A DNA stretch of 64,000 nucleotides from Massilia polaris (GTDB taxonomy: Bacteria > Pseudomonadota > Gammaproteobacteria > Burkholderiales > Burkholderiaceae_D). A model generated the notes under the pieces. The model was not told where the DNA came from. It ran no database searches and saw nothing but the letters and a program-made list of their open reading frames with translations. Both the position numbers and the translations under genes were made by a program. Where the stretch lies: contig NZ_JABBGG010000004.1 of NCBI RefSeq assembly GCF_012927275.1, positions 186,001 to 250,000 of the forward strand, written 5' to 3'. This document shows positions 29,115 through 40,215 of this stretch, piece by piece (within the stretch, counting starts at the first letter, position 1; each line of letters begins with the position of its first letter).

Positions 29115-29764
29115 TATCTTTTGTATAATTTATGTTGTTGAATATAGTCTAGCACTACCGGGGAGATAAGCGAGTTTGGCATCTCGCCCCGTTGTAATGC
29201 GGTTCGTATCTGAGTGGCGGATATATCGACCGCCAGCGCTTCCGCCAGGTACACCTTGCCTGACGGCGCAGAGCGGAGCTGCTCGATGCCGCTCCGGCGC
29301 TTTTCAAGTTCCTCGGCCACCGCGGCGGGCAGGGCGGCATTGGCCAGGTCGAAACCGGGCCGCGCGCCCACGCCGATGTGGGCGTAGTCGAACAGCTGGC
29401 GCCAATCGCGCCAGCTGTCCAGTTGCTGCAACTGGTCCGCGCCCATCAGGAACACGATCGAGGCATCGGGTCCGAGTTCGGCGCGCACATTGCGCAGCGT
29501 GTCGATGGTATAGGTCGGCGCGGTGCGCTCGACCTCCTGCAGGTCGAACGCCACCGGCAGCCCGGCTTCGCCGAAGGCCAGTCCCAGCATCGCCATGCGG
29601 TCTTCGGCGCTGGTCTTCAAGCCGCTCTTCTGCCACGGGCTACCCGCCGGGACAACGCGTAGCTGGTCAGGGTTCAGCAGGTTGGCAAACAAAGTGGCCA
29701 GCGCCACGTGACCATGATGGACGGGGTCGAAACTGCCTCCCAGCAGTGCGACGCAGAATGTCAC
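29114..29764 (-). CDS. nadD: Nicotinate-nucleotide adenylyltransferase
   Basis: 216 residues when started at the GTG at 29764, which overlaps the hemF stop (GTGA). The long upstream extension in this frame lies antiphase inside hemF and is not family-like. [17 protein letters not shown] has the nucleotidyltransferase GSFDP and HxGH motifs. [14 protein letters not shown] is the ISST-type motif. It makes deamido-NAD from NaMN and ATP in the cytoplasm. It is coupled on both sides: hemF by GTGA and rsfS by TAATG. Confidence 0.94.
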   Translation of the reverse strand: MTFCVALLGGSFDPVHHGHVALATLFANLLNPDQLRVVPAGSPWQKSGLKTSAEDRMAMLGLAFGEAGLPVAFDLQEVERTAPTYTIDTLRNVRAELGPDASIVFLMGADQLQQLDSWRDWRQLFDYAHIGVGARPGFDLANAALPAAVAEELEKRRSGIEQLRSAPSGKVYLAEALAVDISATQIRTALQRGEMPNSLISPVVLDYIQQHKLYKR

Positions 29765-30672
29765 GTAGCCAGCCAGTCGCGGTGAACGAGGAAGTCGGTG
29801 TACAGCTTCGCTTCGACAGTGCCGGCTTCCGGCTTCCAGTCGTAGCGCCATTTCACGATCGGAGGCATCGACATCAGGATCGCCTCGGTCCGTCCGCCCG
29901 ACTGCAGGCCGAAGTGGGTGCCGCGGTCGAACACCAGGTTGAATTCGACATAGCGGCCGCGCCGGTAAGCCTGGAAGTCGCGTTCGCGCTCGCCGTATTC
30001 CATGTCCTTGCGGCGATTCAGGATCGGCAGGTAGGCGTTGATGAAGCTGTCGCCGACGCTTTGCGTCATCGCGAAGCTTTGTTCGGCGCCGGCCGAATTG
30101 AAGTCGTCGAAGAAGATACCGCCGACGCCGCGCGGCTCCTTGCGGTGCTTCAGGTAGAAGTAATCGTCGCACCAGGCCTTGAAGCGCGGGTAGAGGTCTT
30201 CGCCGAAAGGCGCAAGCGCGTCAAGGCAGGTCTGGTGGAAGTAGCGCGCGTCTTCCTTGAAGCCGTAGTACGGAGTCAGGTCCATGCCGCCGCCGAACCA
30301 CCACACCGGCTCCTGGCCTTCGGCGGTGGTGGTGAAAAAGCGCACGTTCATGTGCACCGTCGGCGCATACGGATTGCGCGGATGGAGCACCAGCGACGCG
30401 CCCATCGCTTCCCACGCGCGGCCCGCCAGTTCCGGGCGGCTGGCCATTGCCGACGGCGGCAGGTTGGCGCCGGTCACGTGCGAGAAATTGACGCCGCCGC
30501 GTTCAAAGACATTGCCTTCCTCGACCAGGCGCGACACGCCGCCGCCGCCTTCCGGGCGAGTCCACTCATCGCGCAGGAACTGCTTGCCGTCGACGTCTTC
30601 AAGCGCATTCACGATGCGCGACTGAAGGTCGATAAGCCAGGCTTTGACAGCCGCAGGGGAGGGGGAAGACAT
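29761..30672 (-). CDS. hemF: Oxygen-dependent coproporphyrinogen III oxidase
   Basis: 303 residues from the ATG at 30672 ([13 protein letters not shown]); a start 15 codons upstream is possible. The family signatures are [37 protein letters not shown] (about residues 149-166), [13 protein letters not shown] and [19 protein letters not shown]. It decarboxylates coproporphyrinogen III to protoporphyrinogen IX using O2. It heads the hemF-nadD-rsfS-rlmH-maf-rng run. Confidence 0.95.
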   Translation of the reverse strand: MSSPSPAAVKAWLIDLQSRIVNALEDVDGKQFLRDEWTRPEGGGGVSRLVEEGNVFERGGVNFSHVTGANLPPSAMASRPELAGRAWEAMGASLVLHPRNPYAPTVHMNVRFFTTTAEGQEPVWWFGGGMDLTPYYGFKEDARYFHQTCLDALAPFGEDLYPRFKAWCDDYFYLKHRKEPRGVGGIFFDDFNSAGAEQSFAMTQSVGDSFINAYLPILNRRKDMEYGERERDFQAYRRGRYVEFNLVFDRGTHFGLQSGGRTEAILMSMPPIVKWRYDWKPEAGTVEAKLYTDFLVHRDWLAT

Positions 30673-30760
30673 CGGGATCTTGATCGGGGAATAAAAAAGT
30701 GAGGACAGATTGTACACTGTCCGGGTGTTCTATGGTATGTGGGAGGGAAGGGCCGTTGGA

Positions 30761-30791
30761 GGGCGGATGCGCGCTCCACGCTTATCCGCCC
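30761..30791. repeat. Family-B inverted repeat after purD
   Basis: GGGCGGAT and ATCCGCCC arms around a GC-rich centre, 11 bp beyond the purD stop on its downstream side. It can form a hairpin and may end the purD transcript before hemF. It is the same family as 27276-27303. Confidence 0.6.
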
Positions 30792-30801
30792 TACGCAAAC
30801 C

Positions 30802-32070
30802 CTAGTGCTTCAAGCCGCGCCAGCCGATATCGCGGCGGAACTGCGCGTCGTTGAAGTGGACCTTGTCGACCGTTTCATACGCCTGCTTCTGCGCCATCCG
30901 CACGCTGTCGCCCAGTCCCACCACGCACAGCACGCGTCCGCCGTTGGTCAGCAGCTGGCCATCGACCAGCTTCGTCCCGGCGTGGAAGGTGACACACTCC
31001 GCCGTCTCGGCCGGGATCCCGTCGATCACATCACCCTTCTTCGGATCGTCCGGATAACCGCCGGCCGCCATCACCACGCCGACCGCCGTGCGGCGATCCC
31101 AGTCCAGCTCCACTGTGTCGAGCGTGCCGTTGACCGCGTGCTCCATCACCGTCACCAGGTCGCTCTTCAGGCGCGCCATGATCGGCTGCGTCTCCGGGTC
31201 GCCCATGCGGCAGTTGAATTCCAGCGTCTTGGGATTGCCGGCCGCGTCGATCATCAGGCCCGCATACAGGAAGCCGGTGAACGGAATGCCGTCCTTGGCC
31301 ATGCCGTTGATGGTTGGGTCGATAATCTCGCGCATCACGCGCGCGTGCATCGCAGGCGTGACGATCGCGGCGGGCGAGTACGCGCCCATGCCGCCGGTGT
31401 TCGGGCCTTCGTCGTTGTCCTTGAGGCGCTTGTGGTCCTGGCTGGTCGCCAGCGGCAGGATGTTTTTACCATCGCACATGACGATGAAGCTGGCTTCCTC
31501 GCCGGCCAAAAACTCTTCGATCACGACGCGCGCGCCGGCGTCGCCGAGGCGGTTATCGAGCAGCATGGTATCGACCGCGGCATGCGCTTCTTCCAGCGAC
31601 ATCGCCACCACCACGCCTTTGCCGGCGGCCAGGCCGTCGGCTTTGATCACGATCGGCGCGCCGTTCGCATCGATGTAAGCGTGCGCCGGGGCGGCGTCCG
31701 AGAAGGTCTGGTAGGTGGCGGTCGGGATGCCGTGGCGCTGCATGAACGCCTTGGCGAAGTCCTTCGAGCTTTCCAGCTGCGCCGCTTCTTTGGTCGGGCC
31801 GAAGACCTTCAGGCCGCGCGCGCGGAACAGGTTGACGATACCCGCCGCGAGCGGCGCTTCCGGGCCGACCACGGTCAGGGCGATGTTTTCGGACTCGACG
31901 AAATCGGCCAGCTGGGCCGGATCGGTGATCTCGACATTGATCAGCCGGACATCGCGCGCGGTGCCGCCGTTACCAGGGGCGACGTAGACCATCTGGATGC
32001 GTTCTGATTGGGCCAGTTTCCAGGCCAGGGCGTGTTCGCGGCCGCCAGAGCCGACTACCAGGATTTTCAT
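30802..32070 (-). CDS. purD: Phosphoribosylamine--glycine ligase
   Basis: 422 residues, full length. The N-domain starts with MKILVVGSGGREHALAWKL. An ATP-grasp domain follows with KADGLAAGKGVVVA (about residues 141-154) and GFLYAGLMIDAAGNPKTLEFNCRMGDPETQ (about 281-310), then the GARS C-domain. It makes glycinamide ribonucleotide, purine step 2. It follows yebC by 6 bp on the same strand, an order common in Burkholderiales. Confidence 0.96.
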   Translation of the reverse strand: MKILVVGSGGREHALAWKLAQSERIQMVYVAPGNGGTARDVRLINVEITDPAQLADFVESENIALTVVGPEAPLAAGIVNLFRARGLKVFGPTKEAAQLESSKDFAKAFMQRHGIPTATYQTFSDAAPAHAYIDANGAPIVIKADGLAAGKGVVVAMSLEEAHAAVDTMLLDNRLGDAGARVVIEEFLAGEEASFIVMCDGKNILPLATSQDHKRLKDNDEGPNTGGMGAYSPAAIVTPAMHARVMREIIDPTINGMAKDGIPFTGFLYAGLMIDAAGNPKTLEFNCRMGDPETQPIMARLKSDLVTVMEHAVNGTLDTVELDWDRRTAVGVVMAAGGYPDDPKKGDVIDGIPAETAECVTFHAGTKLVDGQLLTNGGRVLCVVGLGDSVRMAQKQAYETVDKVHFNDAQFRRDIGWRGLKH

Positions 32071-32076
32071 AGGTGC

Positions 32077-32802
32077 TTACTCTTCGATGACGGCGTTGGT
32101 GTAGACATCCTGGACGTCGTCCAGGTTTTCGAGCGCGTCCAGCAGCTTTTGCATCTTCGCTGCGTCGTCGCCGGTAAATTCGGTTTCGGTGGCCGGCTTC
32201 ATGATGATCTCGGCGACTTCGGCCTTGAAGCCGGCCGCCTCGAGCGCATCCTTCACGCCTGCGAAGTCGTGCGGGCCGCACAGCACTTCGAAGCCGCCTT
32301 CATCGTCGGCCACCACGTCTTCGGCGCCTGCTTCGAGGGCCGCTTCCATCAGCTTGTCCTCGTTCACGCCGGGAGCGAACAGGAACTGGCCGCAATGTTT
32401 GAACATGAAGGCCACCGAGCCCTCGTTGCCCATGTTGCCGCCGTTTTTGTTGAAGGCGTTACGCACTTCAGCCACGGTACGCACGCGGTTATCGGTCATG
32501 CAATCGACGATGATCGCCGCGCCGCCGATGCCGTAGCCCTCGTAGCGGACCTCCTCGTAGTTGGCGCCTTCGAGGCCGCCCGAACCACGCTGGATTGCGC
32601 GGGTTACATTCTCCTTCGGCATATTCGCATCGGCAGCCTTATCCACGGCCAGGCGCAGGCGCGGGTTGGCGGCGATATCGGCACCACCCATGCGGGCCGC
32701 GACGGTGATCTCCTTGATCAGGCGCGTCCAGATCTTGCCGCGCTTCGCATCGGTAGCGGCTTTCTTATGCTTGATGTTGGCCCATTTGCTGTGTCCAGCC
32801 AT
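32077..32802 (-). CDS. yebC: YebC/PmpR family DNA-binding regulatory protein
   Basis: 241 residues with the YebC start [22 protein letters not shown] and the three-domain fold ([54 protein letters not shown]). Members bind DNA and regulate quorum sensing or other genes, and some assist translation through poly-proline stretches. It is cytoplasmic and upstream of purD. Confidence 0.95.
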   Translation of the reverse strand: MAGHSKWANIKHKKAATDAKRGKIWTRLIKEITVAARMGGADIAANPRLRLAVDKAADANMPKENVTRAIQRGSGGLEGANYEEVRYEGYGIGGAAIIVDCMTDNRVRTVAEVRNAFNKNGGNMGNEGSVAFMFKHCGQFLFAPGVNEDKLMEAALEAGAEDVVADDEGGFEVLCGPHDFAGVKDALEAAGFKAEVAEIIMKPATETEFTGDDAAKMQKLLDALENLDDVQDVYTNAVIEE

Positions 32803-32862
32803 GTCGGATATTCCTTAGAGACGGTATGCAGAGTGGCCGACATTTTACCATAGCGACACTTC

Positions 32863-33010
32863 CCAAAATCGGGGTCCGTCCCCGGGGACGGACCCCGGGG
32901 ACAGACCCCGGGGACGGACCGGGTCACGCGGACCCCGATCCTGGTGCATATCGAAATCGGATATGTCTCCGATTTTGGCAATTAGGGTCTGTCCCCGGGG
33001 ACGGACCCCG
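32863..33010. repeat. Mosaic of GGGGTCCGTCCCC-type repeats
   Basis: Within about 150 bp, a GGGGTCCGTCCCCGG unit and its inverse occur four or five times in tandem at 32875-32930, with one copy differing as CAGACCCC. They appear again as a separate inverted copy at about 32988-33010. AAAATCGGGGTC and CCGATTTTGG flanks are also inverted. The block separates divergent yebC and the EamA gene and can form several alternative hairpins. Confidence 0.8.
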
Positions 33011-33072
33011 AATTGCAGCGGGAGAATGTTTGGCCGCCAGCGGGCTTGGGCGTTTGCTTTTACAATTGGGGC

Positions 33073-33993
33073 ATGAGCAAAAACGCAATGGCCACGGCGC
33101 AAACATCGATCCCACGCCCGGCCCTCGTCGCCGGGCTGGCCATCGCCATCGGCGGCGCCGTGCTGTTCTCGACCAAGGCCATCGTCGCCAAGCTGCTGTA
33201 CCGCTACCACATCGACGCCGTCACCCTCATCGCCTTCCGCATGCTGTTTTCGTTTCCGTTCTTCCTCGCCGTGGCGGTGTGGAAAATGCGCACGGAAGCG
33301 CCGCTGCCCGTCATCGACCGCTGGCGCATCCTGGGCCTCGGCCTGATCGGCTACTACTTGTCCAGCTTCCTCGATTTCCTCGGCTTGCAGTACATCTCCG
33401 TCGGCCTCGAACGGCTGATCCTGTTCCTGACGCCGACCTTCGTGCTGCTGATTACCTCGGTCTTCCTGAAGCGCCACATCAGCAAGGTGGAGTGGATCGC
33501 GCTGGCCACCTCCTACTGCGGCATCATCCTGGTGTTCGTGCATGACCTGCACGGCGGCGCCGGCAATGCCATGCTCGGCTCGCTGCTGGTGGTCGGTTCG
33601 GCCATCTCTTACGCGCTTTACTTGCTGTTCTGCGGCGAACTGGTGCGGCGCATCGGCACGCTGCGGCTGGTGTCGTACGCGATGTGCGTGTCGAGCGTGG
33701 CCTGCATCGCGCAGTTCTTCGCGCTGCGGCCGGCCGCGATGCTGATCCAGCCGGCCGAGGTGTACTGGTTGTCGCTGGTGAACGCGATATTCTGTACTAT
33801 CTTCCCAGTGTTCATGACGATGTACGCGGTCCAGCGCATCGGCGCGGCCACCGCGTCCCAGGCCGGCATGGTCGGCCCCGTGTCGACCTTGTTCCTCGGC
33901 GCACTGGTGCTGGCCGAGCCAATCACCTCGGTCCAGCTGGCCGGCACCGGGCTGGTGTTGGGTGGAATCTATATGCTGTCCAGAAAAAAATAG
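33073..33993 (+). CDS. EamA/DMT-family transporter
   Basis: 306 residues from the ATG at 33073, which is preceded by TTGGGG; a start 20 codons upstream falls in the repeat block. Ten hydrophobic segments form two EamA halves ([56 protein letters not shown]-type second half with [23 protein letters not shown]). Members export amino acids or other metabolites. The substrate is unknown. Confidence 0.88.
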   Translation: MSKNAMATAQTSIPRPALVAGLAIAIGGAVLFSTKAIVAKLLYRYHIDAVTLIAFRMLFSFPFFLAVAVWKMRTEAPLPVIDRWRILGLGLIGYYLSSFLDFLGLQYISVGLERLILFLTPTFVLLITSVFLKRHISKVEWIALATSYCGIILVFVHDLHGGAGNAMLGSLLVVGSAISYALYLLFCGELVRRIGTLRLVSYAMCVSSVACIAQFFALRPAAMLIQPAEVYWLSLVNAIFCTIFPVFMTMYAVQRIGAATASQAGMVGPVSTLFLGALVLAEPITSVQLAGTGLVLGGIYMLSRKK

Positions 33994-34028
33994 CGGGTCC
34001 TATCAATCAACAACGGGAAAAAGCAGGC

Positions 34029-34412
34029 ATGAAACCACGTATCGCGCTGATCGCGCACGACATGAAAAAAGACGACATGATCACGCTGGCGGCCCAGTAC
34101 ATCGACTTCCTGCGCGGCTGCCAACTGGTCGCCACCGGCACCACCGGCGGCCGCCTGGCCAATGAGCTGGGCCTGACCATCGAGCGCAAGCATTCCGGCC
34201 CGTTCGGCGGCGACCTGCAGATCGGCGCCCAGCTGGTCGACGGCCAGATCGACGCGGTGATCTTCCTGCGCGACCCGATGACGCCGCAGCCGCACGAGCC
34301 GGACATCAACGCGCTGGTGCGCGCCTGCGACGTGCACAACGTCGCCTGCGCCACCAACCTGTCGACCGCGCACCTGGTCCTGTCGCAGCTGAAGCTCGCG
34401 GCACGCAAATAA
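34029..34412 (+). CDS. mgsA: Methylglyoxal synthase
   Basis: 127 residues from the ATG at 34029; the longer open frame upstream is the out-of-phase end of the transporter gene. It matches MgsA throughout: [38 protein letters not shown] (with catalytic-type Asp), [15 protein letters not shown], and ATNLSTAHL. It turns dihydroxyacetone phosphate into methylglyoxal as a phosphate-stress bypass of glycolysis. A DJ-1-type protein at 22250 might help detoxify the product, but that link is speculative. Confidence 0.95.
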   Translation: MKPRIALIAHDMKKDDMITLAAQYIDFLRGCQLVATGTTGGRLANELGLTIERKHSGPFGGDLQIGAQLVDGQIDAVIFLRDPMTPQPHEPDINALVRACDVHNVACATNLSTAHLVLSQLKLAARK

Positions 34413-34432
34413 CACCACAAGGAGAACTGAGC

Positions 34433-35407
34433 ATGGCAAAGGCGATTCGCATCAACCGCAACGGCGGCCCGGAAGTGATGGAGTATGTCGACGTGGAGGT
34501 GGGTGAGCCAGGTCCTGGCGAAGCGCGCGTGCGCCACCATGCGATCGGCTTGAATTTCATCGACGTGTACTTCCGCACCGGGCTGTATCCGCAGCCGCTG
34601 CCGGCAGGCCTTGGCAAGGAGGGCGCCGGCGTGGTCGAGGCGGTGGGCGAGGGCGTGACCGAGGTCAGGCCAGGCGACCGGGTGGCCTACGCGGGCGGCC
34701 CGAACGGCGCGTATGCGGTAGTGCGCAACATGCCTGCATCGCTGCTGGTGCGCTTGCCCGATGCGATTTCGTTCGAGACCGCGGCGGCCATGATGCTGCA
34801 GGGGTTGACGGTGCAGTACCTGTTCAACCGCACCACGCAACTCAAACGGGGCGACACCATCCTGTTCCATGCCGCAGCCGGCGGTGTCGGCCTGATCGCC
34901 TGCCAGTGGGCGCGCGCAATGGGCGTGAACATGATCGGCACGGTGGGCTCGGATGCCAAGGCCGAACTGGCGCGGGCGCACGGCTGCACGCACGTCATCA
35001 ACTACAACACCGAGGATTTCGTCAAGCGCGTGGCCGAGGTCACCAATGGCGAGAAGGTGTCGGTGGTGTATGACTCGATCGGCAAGGACACCTTCATCGG
35101 CTCGCTCGACTGCCTGCGCCCGCGCGGCTTGATGGTCAGCTTCGGCAATGCCTCCGGCCCTGTGGATCCGTTCGGGCTGAATGAGCTGGCGTCGCGCGGT
35201 TCGCTGTTTGTCACACGGCCTAGTTTGTTCGCGTACGCGGCAACGCGCAAGGACATCGAGGAGATGTCGGCCGATTTGTTCGGGATGGTCGAAAGCGGGA
35301 AGGTGAAGATCGAGATCAACCAGCGTTACAGCCTGGCCGATGCGGCGCAGGCGCATCTCGATCTCGAGGCGCGCAAGACGACGGGATCGTCGATTTTGCT
35401 GCCTTGA
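34433..35407 (+). CDS. NADPH:quinone oxidoreductase (MDR superfamily)
   Basis: 324 residues, full length for QOR. The GroES-like N-domain lacks zinc ligands (HHAIGLNFIDVYFRTGLYP). The Rossmann domain has FHAAAGGVGLIACQWARAMG (about residues 143-162) and GSDAKAELARAHG. It reduces quinones with NADPH in the cytoplasm. It follows mgsA by 20 bp with an AAGGAG site, so it is likely co-transcribed and may also act on reactive carbonyl products. Confidence 0.92.
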   Translation: MAKAIRINRNGGPEVMEYVDVEVGEPGPGEARVRHHAIGLNFIDVYFRTGLYPQPLPAGLGKEGAGVVEAVGEGVTEVRPGDRVAYAGGPNGAYAVVRNMPASLLVRLPDAISFETAAAMMLQGLTVQYLFNRTTQLKRGDTILFHAAAGGVGLIACQWARAMGVNMIGTVGSDAKAELARAHGCTHVINYNTEDFVKRVAEVTNGEKVSVVYDSIGKDTFIGSLDCLRPRGLMVSFGNASGPVDPFGLNELASRGSLFVTRPSLFAYAATRKDIEEMSADLFGMVESGKVKIEINQRYSLADAAQAHLDLEARKTTGSSILLP

Positions 35408-35542
35408 TCAATTCGGCGGATGCTTCGCCAAGGAGTCTCCGCTTGCAAGCGGAGACCGTTTCGCAGGCGAATCGCATGCGATTCGAAACCCCTGCTACAC
35501 CGGGCGGCGCCCTTATCCGCCATGTGCCCGCCAGCGCGATTC
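35408..35542. terminator. Convergent intergenic region with two perfect palindromes
   Basis: A gapless 22-bp palindrome at 35435-35456 (left half GTCTCCGCTTG) and an 18-bp one at 35468-35485 (left half CGAATCGCA) lie between the convergent quinone reductase and DUF4136 genes. Folding would need small loops opened from the centres. There is no strong T-run. They may serve as a bidirectional terminator or as protein-binding sites. Confidence 0.5.
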
Positions 35543-36193
35543 TTACTTCGCCTCGCGCTTCAATTCCACGGTCCGCGCCACCCCGCTCACGCCGGGGAAT
35601 TCGGCGAACGCACTGTGCACCAGCGCCGGCATGACCTGCGGCGTCGACATCGTCCGGCTCAGGTTATTCACCGTCACATCAAACAGCCGCTTGCCATCCT
35701 TGACCGACTTGATCCCAAGCTGCAGATCGCGCTTGTAATGATGAACGATGCTTTCCTGGTACATCGGCGTGCCATACCAGAACGGGTCGTAGAACGGGCT
35801 GTGCCAGCCGCGCCAGTAACCATATCCGCGGCGGTACGGCCGCATGAACGCCGAACGCGGCATCCAGTAATGGTCGAAGTGCGAGTACACCGGCTCGATC
35901 ACCCGGACCGGCACATCAACCGTCATGAAGCGCATCGCCACCTGCAGCGTCGGCGTCCCCGCCGCGCCGGCGTCCTGGAACCCCAGCCGCGCCAGCTCGC
36001 CGCGCACCATGTTCTGGTAGCTGCGCCATTCCAGCGTGTCGTCCTGCGCCGGCGGCGCCTCGAACACGTAGGTCTTATCGGCCAGCTGCTCCGGCCACTG
36101 GTGGAAGGTGGTCACATCGCTGCGAATGGTCGTGGCGCATCCGCCCAGCAGCAGGGTCAGCGCAGCGGTCGCGGCAATCATCAGGCGTTTCAT
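35543..36193 (-). CDS. DUF4136-type outer-membrane lipoprotein
   Basis: 216 residues. The signal peptide ends in a lipobox (LLLGGC, Cys 19), so it is a lipoprotein. The body (TTIRSDVTTFHQWPEQLADKTYVFEAPPAQDDTLEWRSYQNMVRGELARLGF) fits the DUF4136 pattern, with a Tyr/Trp/Arg-rich stretch (RRGYGYWRGWHSPFYDPFWYG) in the middle. Function is unknown. It is divergent from pepN with a ~185-bp gap. Confidence 0.8.
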   Translation of the reverse strand: MKRLMIAATAALTLLLGGCATTIRSDVTTFHQWPEQLADKTYVFEAPPAQDDTLEWRSYQNMVRGELARLGFQDAGAAGTPTLQVAMRFMTVDVPVRVIEPVYSHFDHYWMPRSAFMRPYRRGYGYWRGWHSPFYDPFWYGTPMYQESIVHHYKRDLQLGIKSVKDGKRLFDVTVNNLSRTMSTPQVMPALVHSAFAEFPGVSGVARTVELKREAK

Positions 36194-36377
36194 GTTATTT
36201 CTCCGTTTGGTGGGCGTAGTCCACCCAAAGTAACTTTATGTCGTAGTTGGCATTCTGGCAGATAATTTACAGAATGTTACCCATGAGCACATGGCGTTAC
36301 AACGAATATTGTGACCTGTGCATCTGGCAGGAGTTGGTAGAATAGCCGCCTGCCCACCTGCCAAAGTCCGATTTCCC

Positions 36378-39023
36378 ATGCGCACAGATACCCCCCAGAC
36401 TATCTACCGGAAAGACTACACGCCGCCAACTTACCAGGTCGAAACCGTCGAGCTCGGCTTCGACCTGGACCCGGACCGCACCATCGTCGCCAGCCGCCTC
36501 GTGATGGTCAGTAACCCGGAAAGCGTGGGCGAGGGCATCGAGCTGCATGGCGTCAACCTCCAGCTGGTGTCGCTGCGCATGAATGGACGGACCCTCTACG
36601 AGGGCGATTACGATATCTCAGGCGGCATACTGCGCATCCCTGCCGCGCCGGACCGGGTGACGCTGGAGATCGAGACGCTGACGTCGCCGGTCAAGAACAC
36701 CACCCTGAGTGGTCTCTACGTTTCCAACGGCAATTTCTTCACCCAGTGCGAGGCCGAAGGTTTTCGCTCGATCACTTACTTCCCCGACCGTCCCGACGTG
36801 ATGGCGAAGTTCACCGTGATGCTGCGCGCGGACAAGAATAGATATCCAGTCCTGCTGTCGAACGGCAACCTGGTCGAGGAGGGCGACCTGGACGATGGCC
36901 GCCATTTCGCCAAATGGGAAGACCCGTTCAAGAAGCCGTCCTACCTGTTCGCGCTGGTCGCCGCGAAGCTGGTGTGCCAGGAAGAAAACTTCAGGCTGAA
37001 GGATGGCCGCGACGCCTTGCTGCAGGTCTGGGTCGAAGACGGCAACCTCGACAAGACCGACTACGCGATGCAGTCCCTGAAGAACAGCATCCGCTGGGAC
37101 GAGGAGCGTTTCGGCCTCGAGCTCGACCTCGACCGCTTCATGATCGTCGCCGTCAGCGACTTCAACATGGGCGCGATGGAAAACAAGGGCCTGAACATCT
37201 TCAACACGAAGTTCGTCCTGGCCAACCCGCGCGTCGCCACCGACGTCGACTATGCCGGCATCGAAGCCGTGGTGGGCCACGAGTACTTCCACAACTGGAC
37301 TGGCAACCGGGTTACCTGCCGCGACTGGTTCCAGTTGTCGCTGAAGGAAGGCCTGACCGTGTTCCGCGACCAGGAGTTCTCGGCCGACATGATCGGCACC
37401 GACAGCGGCCGTGCCGTCACCCGCATCGAGCAGGTGCGCACCTTGCGCCAGGCACAGTTCCCGGAAGACGCCGGCCCGATGGCGCACCCGGTGCGTCCCG
37501 ACTCCTTCGTGGAGATCAACAATTTCTACACAGTCACCGTGTACGAAAAGGGCGCGGAAGTCGTGCGCATGTACCAGACCCTGCTGGGCCGCGACGGGTT
37601 CCGCAAGGGCATGGACCTGTATTTCGAACGCCACGACGAGCAGGCTGTCGAGTGCGACGACTTCCGCGCTGCAATGGCCGACGCCAACGGACGCGACCTG
37701 GCGCAGTTCGAGCGCTGGTACAGCCAGGCCGGCACGCCGGTCGTGACCGCATCGAGCCGCTATGACGCCAACGCCGGTGCGTTCGCGCTGACCTTGTCGC
37801 AAAGCTGCCCGGCCACGCCCGGCCAGCCGGACAAGCTGCCGTTCCACATCCCGGTGGCCGTCGGCCTGCTGGGCGCGGACGGCAAGGACATTGAACTGAC
37901 CGTCGACGGCAAGAAGGCCGGCGCCACCGCCGTGCTGGAACTGACCGAGCCATCGCAAACCTTCCAGTTCACGGGCGTGAAGCAAGCGCCGATTCCGTCG
38001 ATCCTGCGCGACTTTTCCGCGCCGATCGTACTCGACTATCCGTACACCGACGAGCAATTGCTGCACTTGTTCAGCCACGACAGCGACCCCGTCAACCGCT
38101 GGGAAGCCGGCCAGCGCCTGGCGATGGAACGCCTGCTGGCGATGACCGCCGCGGCCGGCTCGGGCGGCCAGTTGGCGCTGGACGACACCTTCATCGACGC
38201 GATGCGCAAGATCCTGGTTGACGAGTCGCTCGACCCGGCCTTCCGCGAAAACGCCTTGCTGCTGCCGTCCGAAAGCATGGTGGCCGAACAGATGGATATG
38301 GTGAACCCGCAGGCGATCCACCTGGCGCGCCAGAGCATGCGCAAGGCCATTGGTTCCACCTTGCGTAAGGAATTCCATGCGCAGTACGAAGCCAACCAGA
38401 CACCTGGCGACTACAGCCCCGATGCCATCTCGGCCGGCAAGCGCGGCCTGAAAAACCTGGCGCTGGCTTACCTGTCGGCCGCGCCGGACGATGCCATCAA
38501 CATGCTGGCCCAGGGCCAGTTCGACCGTGCCGGCAACATGACGGACCGCGTCGCCGCGCTGGTATCGCTGATCCAATCTGCGGCGCCGGGTGCTGCCGAT
38601 GCGCTGGAACGCTTTTACGCCGAGTTCGACAACGAGGCGCTGGTGGTCGACAAGTGGTTCGCGATCCAGGCCGCGGCGCCGGGCGCCGACGTGGCGGCGG
38701 TGCGCGCGCTGATGAAGCACCCGGCATTCACGCTGAAGAACCCGAACCGCGCACGCAGCCTGATCTTCAACTTCTGCAACGGCAACCCGGCGCAGTTCCA
38801 CGCGCCCGATGGCAGCGGCTACGCGTTCTGGGCCGAGCAGGTGAAGGCGCTCGACGCGCTCAACCCGCAGGTGGCCAGCCGCCTCGCGCGCTCGATGGAC
38901 CGCTGGCGCCGCTACGCCCCGGCGCTGCAGGCGCAGATGAAGAATGCGCTGGAGAAGGTCGCCGGCGCGGGGAAACTCTCGAATGACGTCAACGAAGTCG
39001 TCAGCAAGGCACTCACCAATTAA
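36378..39023 (+). CDS. pepN: Aminopeptidase N
   Basis: 881 residues from the ATG at 36378; 20 codons of open frame upstream lack family similarity. It is an M1 metallopeptidase with exopeptidase motif GAMEN (265-269) and zinc motif H301-E-Y-F-H305 with the downstream Glu in LKEGLTV. The C-terminal domains match the E. coli PepN type. It removes N-terminal residues from cytoplasmic peptides. No operon partner is evident. Confidence 0.96.
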   Translation: MRTDTPQTIYRKDYTPPTYQVETVELGFDLDPDRTIVASRLVMVSNPESVGEGIELHGVNLQLVSLRMNGRTLYEGDYDISGGILRIPAAPDRVTLEIETLTSPVKNTTLSGLYVSNGNFFTQCEAEGFRSITYFPDRPDVMAKFTVMLRADKNRYPVLLSNGNLVEEGDLDDGRHFAKWEDPFKKPSYLFALVAAKLVCQEENFRLKDGRDALLQVWVEDGNLDKTDYAMQSLKNSIRWDEERFGLELDLDRFMIVAVSDFNMGAMENKGLNIFNTKFVLANPRVATDVDYAGIEAVVGHEYFHNWTGNRVTCRDWFQLSLKEGLTVFRDQEFSADMIGTDSGRAVTRIEQVRTLRQAQFPEDAGPMAHPVRPDSFVEINNFYTVTVYEKGAEVVRMYQTLLGRDGFRKGMDLYFERHDEQAVECDDFRAAMADANGRDLAQFERWYSQAGTPVVTASSRYDANAGAFALTLSQSCPATPGQPDKLPFHIPVAVGLLGADGKDIELTVDGKKAGATAVLELTEPSQTFQFTGVKQAPIPSILRDFSAPIVLDYPYTDEQLLHLFSHDSDPVNRWEAGQRLAMERLLAMTAAAGSGGQLALDDTFIDAMRKILVDESLDPAFRENALLLPSESMVAEQMDMVNPQAIHLARQSMRKAIGSTLRKEFHAQYEANQTPGDYSPDAISAGKRGLKNLALAYLSAAPDDAINMLAQGQFDRAGNMTDRVAALVSLIQSAAPGAADALERFYAEFDNEALVVDKWFAIQAAAPGADVAAVRALMKHPAFTLKNPNRARSLIFNFCNGNPAQFHAPDGSGYAFWAEQVKALDALNPQVASRLARSMDRWRRYAPALQAQMKNALEKVAGAGKLSNDVNEVVSKALTN

Positions 39024-39128
39024 CCTCGTTCCAGGGCTCGGCGCCCCCCTTGGCGGGAACCCATGCCGAGTCTGCTTTCACGCGGGAACGACGAATAGCA
39101 CAAGCATTTAATCAAACTAAGGAAGTCC

Positions 39129-40130
<1,002 letters not shown>

Positions 40131-40215
40131 ACCGGGGTATTTGTTCAGAAAAAGGCAAGTTTCGCTGATTCGGGGTAGCAAGAGTCAGCGAAACTTTGCT
40201 AGAATATCGGTCTTC

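Noticed and set aside
29765-30172. N-terminal extension of nadD to 352 residues
   Set aside because: The extra segment is antiphase inside hemF. The GTG at 29764, coupled to the hemF stop, gives the normal NadD length.
33684-34028. N-terminal extension of methylglyoxal synthase
   Set aside because: The extension overlaps the transporter gene out of phase. The ATG at 34029 gives the exact family start.
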